Made by a program: the position numbers and the translations under genes. Below the pieces are notes generated by a model. The model was given only the letters and a program-made list of their open reading frames with translations. It was not told where the DNA came from and did not search any database. Below are positions 26,261-35,325 of a stretch of 64,000 bases of DNA, piece after piece; within the stretch, counting starts at the first letter, position 1, and each line of letters begins with the position of its first letter. The DNA is from Natrinema sp. CBA1119. GTDB lineage: Archaea > Halobacteriota > Halobacteria > Halobacteriales > Natrialbaceae. The stretch spans positions 3,534,001-3,598,000 of the forward strand of contig NZ_PDBS01000001.1 in the NCBI RefSeq assembly GCF_002572525.1, written 5' to 3'.

Positions 26261-27481
26261 GTGAGAAATAGCTCTTTCAGGCCCCTCTCCGCGTTCAGGA
26301 ACGGCGTGCTCGAACTATGGAGTGGCGGACGCGGAAAGGTACTCACCGCGGTCGCCGGCGGCTGGTTTCTCTCCGTCGGCGTGCGGATGATCTATCCGGT
26401 CATGCTCCCGTCACTACGGTCGGCCTACGGACTTAACCTGACGACCGCCGGACTCCTGCTGACGGTGTTGTTCCTCGCCTACGCGTTCGGCCAATTTCCG
26501 GGCGGTGTCCTCGCGGATCGTTTCGGAGAGCGATTCACGCTCACGGCCAGCGCGGTGATCTCCGCCGGAACGCTGACCCTCGTCATCACCGCCAGATCCG
26601 CGATCGTCCTCTTCGTCGCGACGGCGCTGTTCGGGTTCGGAACGGCACTGTATGCAGTCGGTCGATACACCGTCCTCTCCCGGCTCTACTCGGAGCGACT
26701 CGGCGCTGCGAACGGTGTGACGGCCGCTTCACAGGACGCCGGCCAGTCGATCCTTCCCCCGATCGCCAGCGTGCTCGCGGCGACGTACCTCTGGACGTAC
26801 GGATTCGGTTTCGTGATTCCGCTGTTCATACTCGCGGCCGTCGCCCTCTGGCTCGTCATTCCGATTCGTTCCACGAGTACGTCGAACGGCGACTCGGGCT
26901 TCAGTCGGGACGACCTCACGGAACTCAGATCGGCGTTGAGACGGCCGACGATCGTCTCCGCGACGGCGGCGTTGATCCTCGGCCTCGTCGTCTGGCAGGC
27001 CTTTACGAGCTTCTACCCGACGTATCTGATCGAGGAGAAAGGGCTTTCGGCGACCGTCGCCAGTCTCCTGTTTGGGACGTTCTTCGCGCTCGGCATTTGT
27101 ATCAAGCCGCTCTCCGGGGTGGCGTACGATCGATTCGGCATCCGGCGGTCGCTCGTGATCGTCGCGAGCGGTCCGACGATCGCCCTCGTCATGTTGCCGT
27201 TCGTCGACGGACTCTGGGGTCTCGTCGCGGTTACGGCGCTCGTGAGCACCCTGCTCGGCTTCGCGACGGTCCTCGAGCCGTCGTTGCTTCGCTCCCTCCC
27301 TGCGGATATCCGCGGCACGGGGTTCGGAATTCTCCGATCCATCGGGTTCACGATCGGCGCGATTAGCCCCGTGCTGTTCGGAGCGGCGGCAGAACGCGGC
27401 TTCTTCGACGAGGGGTTCACGATACTGGCCGTCTTCGCGGCCGGAATGCTCCTCCTGGCGTTTCGAATTCCCGAGAATTAA
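26261..27481 (+). CDS. MFS transporter
   Basis: A 406-residue carrier with 12 hydrophobic helices and the MFS loop motif G-x-L-A-D-R-F-G-E-R between helices 2 and 3, repeated in weaker form as V-A-Y-D-R-F-G-I-R-R in the second half. The gene starts with GTG at 26261; a TTAT box (about 26229-26236) at leaderless spacing supports it. It is likely to move an organic acid or a related metabolite. It is related in layout to the MFS carrier at 31520. Confidence 0.9.
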   Translation: MRNSSFRPLSAFRNGVLELWSGGRGKVLTAVAGGWFLSVGVRMIYPVMLPSLRSAYGLNLTTAGLLLTVLFLAYAFGQFPGGVLADRFGERFTLTASAVISAGTLTLVITARSAIVLFVATALFGFGTALYAVGRYTVLSRLYSERLGAANGVTAASQDAGQSILPPIASVLAATYLWTYGFGFVIPLFILAAVALWLVIPIRSTSTSNGDSGFSRDDLTELRSALRRPTIVSATAALILGLVVWQAFTSFYPTYLIEEKGLSATVASLLFGTFFALGICIKPLSGVAYDRFGIRRSLVIVASGPTIALVMLPFVDGLWGLVAVTALVSTLLGFATVLEPSLLRSLPADIRGTGFGILRSIGFTIGAISPVLFGAAAERGFFDEGFTILAVFAAGMLLLAFRIPEN

Positions 27482-27680
27482 TGCTCGTTGCCACGACCGG
27501 TACTCGGTAACCGTCCGCCGCATGGGACACGGTAATCGCTCGCCGCACCCGAGTCGGAGAACTGCACACAGAGAGCGGGTCCCTCGTATCGGCCGGAGAC
27601 GCCGAAACACTTCCCAAGACATCACGATTGACTCCGGTTCACCGTGTGCTGATCGACGGCGTCGCCTCGAGGGATCACAA

Positions 27681-27764
27681 TATAGTAGCCACTGAAATGA
27701 TTCACACACTGATCGCACAGCTGTCGGTCGATCAGGCGTACAATGACTTGCAGTGGCTACTATA
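27681..27764. mobile_element. 84-bp MITE-like element, copy 2
   Basis: Same ends as copy 1 (TATAGTAGCCACTGAAA...CAGTGGCTACTATA) and the same 84-bp length. The interior is palindromic around CAGCTGTCGGTCGATCAG-type sequence and is closely shared with copy 3. Confidence 0.8.
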
Positions 27765-27925
27765 GGGCAGCGGCTGATCGGCCGTTCTTGGACAAAACCG
27801 GAACCTGATCGTCGATTGGCGACGCAACGTTCGTTCCGAGCGCTTCGCATCACAGATCGACGCCGCTGACTCAGTTCGACGACGAGGACATAATACTTTT
27901 ACCCCGTTCCACCGATGTGAGACTG

Positions 27926-29131
27926 ATGGCCCAACTCCTCAGCGACGCTGTCACGCTGACCGAAAGTCAGCAGTTGGTACAGACCAGCGTCCGCGACGTT
28001 TGTTCGAATTTCGACCACCAGTACTGGCGTAACCAGGCCGAAGCGGGCGATTATCCCCGAGAGTTCGTTGATACGCTTGTCGACCACGGATGGATGGGTG
28101 TCCTCATTCCCGAAGCGTACGGCGGTGCCGGAATGGGGACCCGGGAAACCGTCGTCATGATGGAGGAAATTGCCGCGAACGGCGGCGGATTCAGTGCCGC
28201 GCAGGCGGTCCACGGCGGCGTGTACAACTCCGTCCCCATCGTCGAGTACGCCAGTGAGGAACTGAAACGTGACCTGCTTCCCCGGGTCGCGGACGGCGAG
28301 GCGTCGATTCAGGCGTTCGGCCTGACCGAGCCGAACGCGGGCTCGAACTCGACGGCGATCGAAACGCGCGCGGAAAGCGACGGGGACGAGTACGTCATCA
28401 ACGGCCAGAAGATCTGGACCTCCCGCGTCGACGTCTCCGACTACATCGTCCTCGTCGCGCGAACGACGCCGCTCGAGGACGTCGACAAACGAACGCGTGG
28501 AATTTCGATGTTCCTCGTCGACATCGATGACGCCATCGAGCAGGGGGCACTCGAGATGGAGCCGATCCCCAAGTCCGCCAGCGACTTCGTTCACTCGTTC
28601 GAACTCTGGTTCGACGACCTTCGCGTCCCCGCCGAGAACCTGATCGGCGTCGAGGGCGAGGGGTTCTATCAGGTGCTGGACGGCCTCAACGAGGAACGGC
28701 TCGTCATTGCCGCCGAGTGCATCGGGCTGGGTCGGCTGGCGCTCGAGCGGGCGGTCGACTATGCCAACGAGCGAGAGGTGTTCGACCGCCCGATCGGTTC
28801 GAATCAGGCGGTCCAGCACCCGCTCGCGGAGGCATACGCGCGGTTGCAGGCGGCCAAGCAACTGACGTACAACGCGGCCGACCGAGCGGCCTCAGACGAG
28901 GATGTCGATCTCGGCGCGTACGCGAACGCGGCGAAGTTCCTCGCGGCCGACGCGGCCTACGAGGCGGCCGACGCCGCGGTCCAGACCCACGGCGGATTCG
29001 GCATCGCGACGGAGTACGATGTCGAGCGTTACTTCCGCGAAGCCAGACTGACCCGGCTCGTGCCGATCACCCAGCAACTCGCCCTGAACTATCTCGGCGA
29101 GAACGTGCTCGGCCTGCCGCGCTCGTACTAA
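27926..29131 (+). CDS. Acyl-CoA dehydrogenase family protein with Gln at the usual catalytic-Glu site
   Basis: A 401-residue flavoprotein-type protein. It has the F-G-L-T-E-P-N-A-G-S-N-S block, I-N-G-Q-K-I-W-T-S, the helical C-domain with V-Q-T-H-G-G-F-G, and the tail N-Y-L-G-E-N-V-L-G-L-P-R-S-Y. At the GTxE position it reads P-I-T-Q-Q-L-A-L-N-Y, placing Gln384 where its relative at 62407 has Glu372. The base may be elsewhere, as in isovaleryl-CoA dehydrogenase, or the reaction may differ. ATG 27926 fits a TATA box at about 27892-27902. It heads an operon with MaoC and CoA-transferase genes. Confidence 0.9.
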   Translation: MAQLLSDAVTLTESQQLVQTSVRDVCSNFDHQYWRNQAEAGDYPREFVDTLVDHGWMGVLIPEAYGGAGMGTRETVVMMEEIAANGGGFSAAQAVHGGVYNSVPIVEYASEELKRDLLPRVADGEASIQAFGLTEPNAGSNSTAIETRAESDGDEYVINGQKIWTSRVDVSDYIVLVARTTPLEDVDKRTRGISMFLVDIDDAIEQGALEMEPIPKSASDFVHSFELWFDDLRVPAENLIGVEGEGFYQVLDGLNEERLVIAAECIGLGRLALERAVDYANEREVFDRPIGSNQAVQHPLAEAYARLQAAKQLTYNAADRAASDEDVDLGAYANAAKFLAADAAYEAADAAVQTHGGFGIATEYDVERYFREARLTRLVPITQQLALNYLGENVLGLPRSY

Positions 29132-29159
29132 TTGAAACACGACTCACGATAGAACCCCC

Positions 29160-29741
29160 ATGACGGACCACAGCGAGACAGCGGACGACAGCGAGGAACC
29201 GACAGACAAACGACTCGTCGAGGGCTGGCACGGCCGATACTACGAGGATTTCACGGTCGGTGATGTCTACAAGCATCCCTTCGGCCGGACCGTCACCGAG
29301 ACGGACAACGTCTGGATGACGAACGTGACGATGAACCTCAACCCGATGCACTTCAACGAGGCTTACGCCGCCGAGACCGAGTTCGGCGAGCGACTCGTCA
29401 ACGGTCTCGTCGTCATCTCGACGGCCGTCGGAATGAGCGTCGTCGACGTTTCGGTCAACGCCACTGCGAATCTCGGCTACGACAATATTCGTCACCACAG
29501 CCCCGTCTTCCACGGTGACACCCTCTTCGCCGAGAGCGAGGTCCTGCACAAGCGAGAACTCGAGTCCCGCGACCACGTCGGCATCGTGGAAACCGAACTC
29601 CGGGCGTACAACCAGCACGACGACCTCGTACTCAGCCTCGAGCGCACGCCGATGGTGCTGAAACGGGCACACGCCGATCCCTCTGCCGCGGAGCCGCCGG
29701 GCTGGCCGGAGGGGATCGGAACCCAGCCGGAGGACCTCTAA
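29160..29741 (+). CDS. MaoC-type (hot-dog) acyl-CoA hydratase
   Basis: A 193-residue hot-dog-fold hydratase related to mesaconyl-CoA/itaconyl-CoA hydratases. The active-site stretch reads M-N-L-N-P-M-H-F-N with the His of the N-P-x-H motif; the usual catalytic Asp position is Asn or displaced. R-Y-Y-E-D-F-T-V-G-D-V-Y and F-H-G-D-T-L are family marks. It begins 28 nt after the dehydrogenase stop and ends 2 nt before the CoA-transferase, so it is clearly an operon. A paralogue at 53448 sits next to a CitE-type lyase. Confidence 0.88.
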   Translation: MTDHSETADDSEEPTDKRLVEGWHGRYYEDFTVGDVYKHPFGRTVTETDNVWMTNVTMNLNPMHFNEAYAAETEFGERLVNGLVVISTAVGMSVVDVSVNATANLGYDNIRHHSPVFHGDTLFAESEVLHKRELESRDHVGIVETELRAYNQHDDLVLSLERTPMVLKRAHADPSAAEPPGWPEGIGTQPEDL

Positions 29742-29743
29742 GC

Positions 29744-30922
29744 ATGTTCGCACTCGACGACATCACGGTTCTCAGCCTCGAGAACGGGATCAGCGCGCCG
29801 CTGTGCACCCGGATGCTGGGTGACTTCGGTGCCGAGGTGATCAAGGTCGAACGACCGGACGTGGGGGACGTAAACCGCCACTGGGATTCTGTCGTGTACG
29901 GTGATTCGTCCGCCCACGCGTGGGTCGATCGGAACAAACTGAGCGTCGAACTGAATCTCAAGAACGAGTCGGGGACCGCTATCTTCCACGAACTGGCCGA
30001 AGAGGCCGACATCGTCGTCCAGAACTCGTCGCCCGGCGTTGTCGAACGACTCGGCGTCGGGTACGACGACATCAGGCAGACTACCGAGGATATAATCTAC
30101 CTGAACATCTCCGGCTACGGCCGGGACGGCCCCTACAGCGATCGGAAAGCCTACGATATGGTTATGCAGGGCGAGACCGGGCTGATTCCGATGAACGGCT
30201 CGCCGGACGCGCCGGCGAAGATTCCCCTGAGCGTCTGCGACATCAACGCCGCGACCTACGGAACGATCTCGACGCTCCTCGCGCTCTTCCACCGCGAACG
30301 CACCGGCGAGGGCCAGGAACTTGACGTCACGATGTTCGGCGGGATGCTCTCGTGGCTCGGCTACTTCCCGCACAAGTACTGGCACAACGACGAACTGCCC
30401 GAGCGGATCGGAATGCGCCACCACCTGCTGACACCCTACGGACCGCACGAGACGGCCGACGAGCAGTACGTCAACTACGCCATCCTCAGCGAGGCGCACT
30501 GGGAACTGCTCTGCGAGGGCGTCCTCGAGCGTCCCGACCTGCTCGAAGACGAGCGGTTCGCAGACAACGAACGCCGGGTCGAGAACCGCGACGTTCTCGA
30601 ACCGATGATCGAGTCCCTCATCGCGGAGGAGTCCCGCGATTACTGGGCCGAACGGTTGACCGAGGCGGGTATTCCGTGGGGTGACGTGAACCAGCTCGAC
30701 GAGGTGCTCGACCATCCGCAGACCGAGCATCTCGAACTGGTCAAAGAGCTCGAAACGGAGGACGGCCCGGTGCCGTACATCGACAATCCGATCGACTCCG
30801 ACTCACTCGAGTTCGCGGCCGAGCCGATGCCCGATCTGGGCGAGGACACTGACGACGTGCTCGGGGCGCTGGGGTACTCGGACAAGGAGATTGAGCTGCT
30901 GCGTACGGAAGACGTAATTTAG
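29744..30922 (+). CDS. CaiB/BaiF family III CoA-transferase
   Basis: A 392-residue enzyme with the family N-terminus L-S-L-E-N-G-I-S-A-P-L-C-T-R-M-L-G-D-F-G-A, E-V-I-K-V-E-R-P, I-S-G-Y-G-R-D-G-P-Y and the catalytic Asp166 in V-C-D-I-N-A-A. It probably activates a carboxylate by CoA transfer for the dehydrogenase and MaoC encoded just upstream (gap of 2 nt). With a MaoC hydratase next to it, an itaconate-, mesaconate- or methylsuccinate-like substrate is a reasonable but unproven guess. Confidence 0.93.
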   Translation: MFALDDITVLSLENGISAPLCTRMLGDFGAEVIKVERPDVGDVNRHWDSVVYGDSSAHAWVDRNKLSVELNLKNESGTAIFHELAEEADIVVQNSSPGVVERLGVGYDDIRQTTEDIIYLNISGYGRDGPYSDRKAYDMVMQGETGLIPMNGSPDAPAKIPLSVCDINAATYGTISTLLALFHRERTGEGQELDVTMFGGMLSWLGYFPHKYWHNDELPERIGMRHHLLTPYGPHETADEQYVNYAILSEAHWELLCEGVLERPDLLEDERFADNERRVENRDVLEPMIESLIAEESRDYWAERLTEAGIPWGDVNQLDEVLDHPQTEHLELVKELETEDGPVPYIDNPIDSDSLEFAAEPMPDLGEDTDDVLGALGYSDKEIELLRTEDVI

Positions 30923-30981
30923 GCGGAGGGACGTGCTCCAATCGGAGAGACCACCCTGCACGTTCGCTCGCGCCGCGGAAG

Positions 30982-31434
30982 GTGCGATCGACGATACTCA
31001 CGATTGAACGGCTCCGCAACCGTTCCGGCAGATTCGATCGTTTGGCGTTTCTTTATGCTTCTCGTCGTCGAGGCGGGGCCCTGTTCAGCCGAGTCAGCGT
31101 CGACGACCTCGAGTTGCGGAGCGTCGACGACCTCGATCAGCGAGGGAAAGCGGTCGGGTACGACCTCCAACCGGAAGCGATGCGACCGAACAGCTGGGTG
31201 TTTGAACAAGGGGACACCGGCAACCGCCATCACCACCGCGAGCAGGAGGAGCTGTACCTCGCCTTCGACGGCCGGTTCCGACTAAAAATCGGCGACGAAA
31301 CGATCGAACTCGAGGCCAAAGACGTCGTGGTCGTCTCGCCGGAGGAGTGGCGGCAGGTGACGGCGCTCGAGGACGGAACGCTGTTCGTCGGTGCACCGAA
31401 CGTCGCGGACGATGGCGTTTGCGAGGACGACTGA
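30982..31434 (+). CDS. Cupin domain protein, start uncertain
   Basis: Cupin motif 1 reads N-R-H-H-H-R-E-Q-E-E-L-Y-L-A-F-D-G-R-F and is followed by the second strand set V-V-V-V-S-P-E-E-W-R-Q-V. The conserved part begins near base 31084. The GTG at 30982 gives an unusually basic first 33 residues, so it is probably wrong. A TTTATGC box at about 31052-31058 points to initiation near 31081, where the in-frame codon is CTG; TTG 31114 is another option. It is related to the cupin at 24745 and may be the last gene of the upstream operon. Confidence 0.7.
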   Translation: MRSTILTIERLRNRSGRFDRLAFLYASRRRGGALFSRVSVDDLELRSVDDLDQRGKAVGYDLQPEAMRPNSWVFEQGDTGNRHHHREQEELYLAFDGRFRLKIGDETIELEAKDVVVVSPEEWRQVTALEDGTLFVGAPNVADDGVCEDD

Positions 31435-31519
31435 GACGGTCGCACAATCGGGAAGAGGCGGTAGAGCTGTCTCGAGACGGCACCTCCCGCATTCATCGAA
31501 AACGATCCCACAGTTGAGT

Positions 31520-32704
31520 TCAGTACCCCAGATCGAGAACGGAGTTGCAGACGACGGCTCCGAACGCGAGTGCGCAGAGTCCCGCCAGGACGCTGTACGA
31601 TACGCCCCACCCGAACAGATCGGCGAGGAGGCCGACACCGAACGATCCGGTTGAGCCGAAGACCACGTACACTGTCCGGACGAGTCCGAACCCCGCGCCC
31701 CGCTCGTCGTCACCCAGCACGTCCATGAATCGCGGTTCCAGCGAGGCGAAAAAGCTCGAGCCGATGCCGAACAACAGGACACCGAGCGCGACCGCGACGA
31801 GACCGGGACCGGCAACGAACAGCGCGAGCCCGCCCGCTCCGGCGATCAGGCAGGTCGCGACAGCGAAGTCTCGGCCGACTCGATCTGAGAGGACGCCGAC
31901 GCCGATCTGAGCGCCGCCCCTGACGACGAAGTACGCGGAGAAAACGAGACCCGCCAGCGCCGGTGACTGCGCGCGGTGTTCGACGAGAAACGTCGGCAGA
32001 AACGTGACGATTCCGTTGACCGCGAACGTCGCGATGATCGCGATGAGAAGGGTGAAGGCGATCTGCGGTCTCGAAAGATACTCCAGGAGCGGAGCGATGG
32101 CGAACTGCTCCCGCATCGATCGCTCGGGGTGGCGCGGCTCGGTGGGCCGGATCCGCCACGTGAAGAGTACGAAGATCGGAACTGCGACCAGGACGGCCAG
32201 CGCGACGGCGGGCCGCCACCCGTACCGAATACCCACCCAGGAGGCCATGACCGGGGCGAGCAGGCCGGCCAGGGGCGCTCCGAAGGAGTGGAGGCCGAGC
32301 GCGGTCCCGATATCGTCGTAGGTGCGAGAGAGCAGCGTCGTCGCGACGCTGTAGTGAAGGCCGGCAACGCCACCGAGGAGGACGACGCACGCGGCGAACA
32401 CCACGAACAGGGGCGCGATAGCGGCCAGGAGACTAGTAACTGCCGTCCCGCCCACCGCGACCGCGATAATGCGTTTCTCACCGAAGCGTTCCGCGAAGAC
32501 GCCGCTCGGGAACTGCGTCAGCCCGTAGGCGATCCACATGCCGGAAAGCGAGATCCCGATCTGCGTGTTCGAGACGTTGAAATCCTCGATGATGAACGGA
32601 ACAACCGGGCTGACGAGTAGACGGGCGAAGTACGTCACGAAAAACGCGAACATACAGAGGACGAGGACCGTGTGACGATATTTCCAGTCCGTTCTCGAGT
32701 TCAT
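31520..32704 (-). CDS. MFS transporter
   Basis: A 394-residue carrier with 12 predicted helices. The loop 2-3 motif reads G-V-F-A-E-R-F-G-E-K-R and its counterpart in the second half is G-V-L-S-D-R-V-G-R-D. A CATATAG-type box (about 32727-32734) is 26 nt before the ATG at 32704, indicating a leaderless transcript. It converges with the cupin gene. Substrate not predictable. Confidence 0.92.
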   Translation of the reverse strand: MNSRTDWKYRHTVLVLCMFAFFVTYFARLLVSPVVPFIIEDFNVSNTQIGISLSGMWIAYGLTQFPSGVFAERFGEKRIIAVAVGGTAVTSLLAAIAPLFVVFAACVVLLGGVAGLHYSVATTLLSRTYDDIGTALGLHSFGAPLAGLLAPVMASWVGIRYGWRPAVALAVLVAVPIFVLFTWRIRPTEPRHPERSMREQFAIAPLLEYLSRPQIAFTLLIAIIATFAVNGIVTFLPTFLVEHRAQSPALAGLVFSAYFVVRGGAQIGVGVLSDRVGRDFAVATCLIAGAGGLALFVAGPGLVAVALGVLLFGIGSSFFASLEPRFMDVLGDDERGAGFGLVRTVYVVFGSTGSFGVGLLADLFGWGVSYSVLAGLCALAFGAVVCNSVLDLGY

Positions 32705-32769
32705 CTGCTATCGGCATTCAGTCGAAGCTATATGGATGTGATGGATCCGCTTCGAGTCCGACCGATCGG

Positions 32770-33115
32770 CCGTTAGTTGGCGTGACCGCGATCGAGATCA
32801 CTCCGCTCGAGACCCCGGATGAGGTGAGTAACGAGTTCGTTGACCGGCACGTCAACGTGCTCTTCGCGGGCGATTTTGACCAGTGCACCGTTCTACTCCG
32901 TCGATTTCGATTCTCCGCTCTGCGCGCACGTCCTGGAGCACACTGGACCGGTGAGTCGACTCGAATCGACTGATCGTCCCAGTTCGGGTCATCGCGTCGA
33001 CGGCCGACTGGCGGTGGTGGAGCAACCACACGTCGTGTCCGATGGCCCGTAGTTTCCCACCGAAGAAACAACCGAGCGCACCGGTTCGGATGACTGCGAT
33101 CCCTACGACTAGCCC
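32770..33115 (-). pseudogene. 2-dehydropantoate 2-reductase (PanE/ApbA-like), internally deleted
   Basis: On the minus strand, bases about 33115-32990 encode G-I-A-V-I-R-T-G-A-L-G-C-F-F-G-G-K-L...G-H-D-V-W-L-L-H-H-R, the Rossmann N-terminus of PanE with the first Gly of GxGxxG changed. Bases about 32880-32775, in another frame, encode G-A-L-V-K-I-A-R-E...D-V-P-V-N-E-L-V-T-H-L-I-R-G-L-E, the C-terminal helix pair. About 200 residues between them are missing. This is a decayed gene. Confidence 0.75.
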
Positions 33116-33223
33116 CTCGATTGCCAGTGGTTTACTCGCCAGAGTCTGCTCTCTCCCTAGAGAACGAAGTACGTTGAGCGCCGCGGGCAGAACTGTGATT
33201 GGCGCGAACGGACACCACCGATC

Positions 33224-33240
33224 GTTCTGCATTACGGAAC
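33224..33240. promoter_or_regulatory. Palindrome GTTCTGCATTACGGAAC
   Basis: A near-perfect 17-bp member of the GTTCCGTATTACGGAAC family, one of three within 300 bp of gene-free DNA. Confidence 0.5.
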
Positions 33241-33404
33241 GAGGACTCAGTTCGCAACTTTTATTCCTGCACCATATTCTTCGAGAAGAATTTCTATTCG
33301 AGCCGTGGGACGGGTCGGAGAGCATCGACGCTATGAATTACATCTATACGATTGTAAATGTCTGGTACTTTCGATGATCGGAGTGTGATACCAACACCTA
33401 TCGT

Positions 33405-33421
33405 GTTCTGCATTGAGGAAC
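33405..33421. promoter_or_regulatory. Palindrome GTTCTGCATTGAGGAAC
   Basis: A second, weaker family member, 181 bp from the first. Confidence 0.4.
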
Positions 33422-33505
33422 ACCGGCGTAACGGGATTATATCGCAGGTACCCGATCGATGAGACGGTATCTGGAGAAGTACGAAGAGAACGCAGGGAGA
33501 CTCCG

Positions 33506-33522
33506 GTTCCGTATTGCGGAAC
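33506..33522. promoter_or_regulatory. Palindrome GTTCCGTATTGCGGAAC
   Basis: Third member, one base pair from a perfect palindrome. The gap 33116-33655 holds no gene, only these sites and an AT-rich patch near 33240-33300. Confidence 0.55.
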
Positions 33523-33655
33523 GACGGGGAACCCGGATCGGAGACCGGCGATAGCGCCGCTCGAGAGCGCCACCGCGGAACCGTCGTAGCTACTGAGAAA
33601 GGGTAGAAGCGTGGGCGCGAAAAGAGGGCCCACCGGTTTCCAACTGCTGGGACGG

Positions 33656-34852
33656 TCAGTAGAACGTGTCGCCGTTCTTCGCCTTCTCGACGAGCAGGTC
33701 ACACGGGAGCGTTTCGGCGAGTTTGTTCGTGTCCTCGTGTCGGCTGGCGACTTCGGTCAGTTTCTCGACGACGACGTCGAGGCCGACCTGGTCCGCCTTT
33801 TCGAGCGGTCCGACCGGCCAGTTACCGCCGAGTCGAGCGCCGGTGTCGATATCTTCGACGCTCGCGACGTCGTTTTGGACCATCTTGGCCGCTTCGTTGA
33901 CGATCGGGGCCCAGACGAGCAGCGTATCGAAGCCTTGGCCCGCGTCGACCGAGATCTGCGGTTCGTCACGTTCGTCGTAGTCGTAGTAGCCCGCGTCGGC
34001 CTTGCGTCCGTATCGCCCCTTTTCGTACAGCTGATGCAGAATGGGGCAGACCTCCGTATCGTAGGACATCGGTCGATCGTCCTCGAGGTGGTCCTGTTCC
34101 CCTTCGATTCGAACCTGTATCCCGCCCGTGAAGTCGGCGAGTTCGAACGGCCCCATCGGGAATCCCTCTTTGAACTTCATCGCGGAGTCGATCTCCTCGA
34201 TCGCGTATTCGCCGCGATAGACCATCCACGCGGGGCCTTCACCGTAGGGACGCATCAGTCGATTGACGATGAACGAGGGAATGTCGATCTTACACCGGAT
34301 CGGCGTTTTGTCGAACGATTCGATGAGCGCTTCCGCGGTGTCGCCGACGGAATCGGGCGTGTGTTCGGTCATAATGACCTCGACCAGATCCATCAGCATC
34401 GGGGGATTGAACCAGTGCGTTCCGACGACCTGTGACGGGCGATCGGTCACTTCGGCGAGCCGGGTGATGTTGAGCCCCGACGTGTTCGTCGCGAGGAGGG
34501 CCTCCGGCGGTGCGACGTCATCGAGATCCTCGAAGATATCCTCTTTCACCGACTGCTGCTCGACCGCCGCCTCGGTGACGAAGTCCGCGTCGCCGACTGC
34601 CTCCTCGAGATCGGTCGTGAACTCGAGTCGGTCGATCGCACCGTCGACTTCCGCCTGGGTCGCGTTCCCGCTTTCGACGGTCTTCTCGTACGACCATTCG
34701 ATCTCCTCTCTGGCCTCCACGAGTTGTTCTTCGTCGATGTCGTTGACTGTGGTCTCGTAGCCGGATAACGCGGCGACGGCGGCGATTCCGCGTCCCATTT
34801 GACCGCTCCCGATCACTGCGACAGTCTCGATGGTGTCACTATCTACTACCAT
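33656..34852 (-). CDS. 3-hydroxyacyl-CoA dehydrogenase
   Basis: A 398-residue two-domain NAD-dependent enzyme oxidising 3-hydroxyacyl-CoA to 3-ketoacyl-CoA. The Rossmann motif G-S-G-Q-M-G is at residues 15-20. The catalytic His-Glu pair lies in G-T-H-W-F-N-P-P-M-L-M-D-L-V-E-V-I. N-T-S-G-L-N-I-T-R-L precedes it, and two C-terminal helical domains follow (F-I-V-N-R-L, G-P-F-E-L-A-D). There is no hydratase fusion. A T-rich promoter box lies about 31 nt upstream of the ATG at 34852. It supplies the step between the MaoC/crotonase hydratases and the thiolases of this region. Confidence 0.95.
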   Translation of the reverse strand: MVVDSDTIETVAVIGSGQMGRGIAAVAALSGYETTVNDIDEEQLVEAREEIEWSYEKTVESGNATQAEVDGAIDRLEFTTDLEEAVGDADFVTEAAVEQQSVKEDIFEDLDDVAPPEALLATNTSGLNITRLAEVTDRPSQVVGTHWFNPPMLMDLVEVIMTEHTPDSVGDTAEALIESFDKTPIRCKIDIPSFIVNRLMRPYGEGPAWMVYRGEYAIEEIDSAMKFKEGFPMGPFELADFTGGIQVRIEGEQDHLEDDRPMSYDTEVCPILHQLYEKGRYGRKADAGYYDYDERDEPQISVDAGQGFDTLLVWAPIVNEAAKMVQNDVASVEDIDTGARLGGNWPVGPLEKADQVGLDVVVEKLTEVASRHEDTNKLAETLPCDLLVEKAKNGDTFY

Positions 34853-35325
34853 GTGCAGTCGGTTCCCAACGCGGATAAAAAAGTGTACCGTTCAGAGAAG
34901 ACAGACGACGAATTTCCGACTCTATAGTAGTCACTGAAACGAATTACACACTATCACGGAAAGGCGATGGATGACGTTCGACTCCCTGAACGGGTATGGG
35001 ACGTTCTGCGTGGTCGTCGACGAGGAATACTCGCCGGAACATTACTCGGCCGAGACATTGTGCGGTCGTCTGCGACGAACGTGAGGGACTGCTCCGGGAA
35101 CGTTCACGTGAGGGGTGGAAGTCTTTTTTGGAGATGCGAATATGGTGTTCGCGAACCGCTATAGACCGTTCGACCGCCGGTTCGGGTGTGAATGAATCCT
35201 GTCCGAACGAGGTGGACGGGTTACCTCTCGCCGAACGATGGCATCGTACCGAACAGTATCCAATGGGGATTCGGAAATCGTCCTGTACCGTCTCGAACCA
35301 GTAACGCGGTCGGAAATACTCCCCG
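34853..35325. other. Gene-free region with a solo MITE end
   Basis: A single end TATAGTAGTCACTGAAACGA at 34923-34942, continuing ATTACACAC as in copies 2 and 3, has no partner end nearby. The remainder (34960-35325) shows no recognisable gene. Confidence 0.6.

Noticed and set aside
33224-33522. The three GTTCC...GGAAC palindromes as ends of a transposable element
   Set aside because: Same symmetric site in each case, no target duplication and no element boundaries; copies at 50.3 kb have different flanks.
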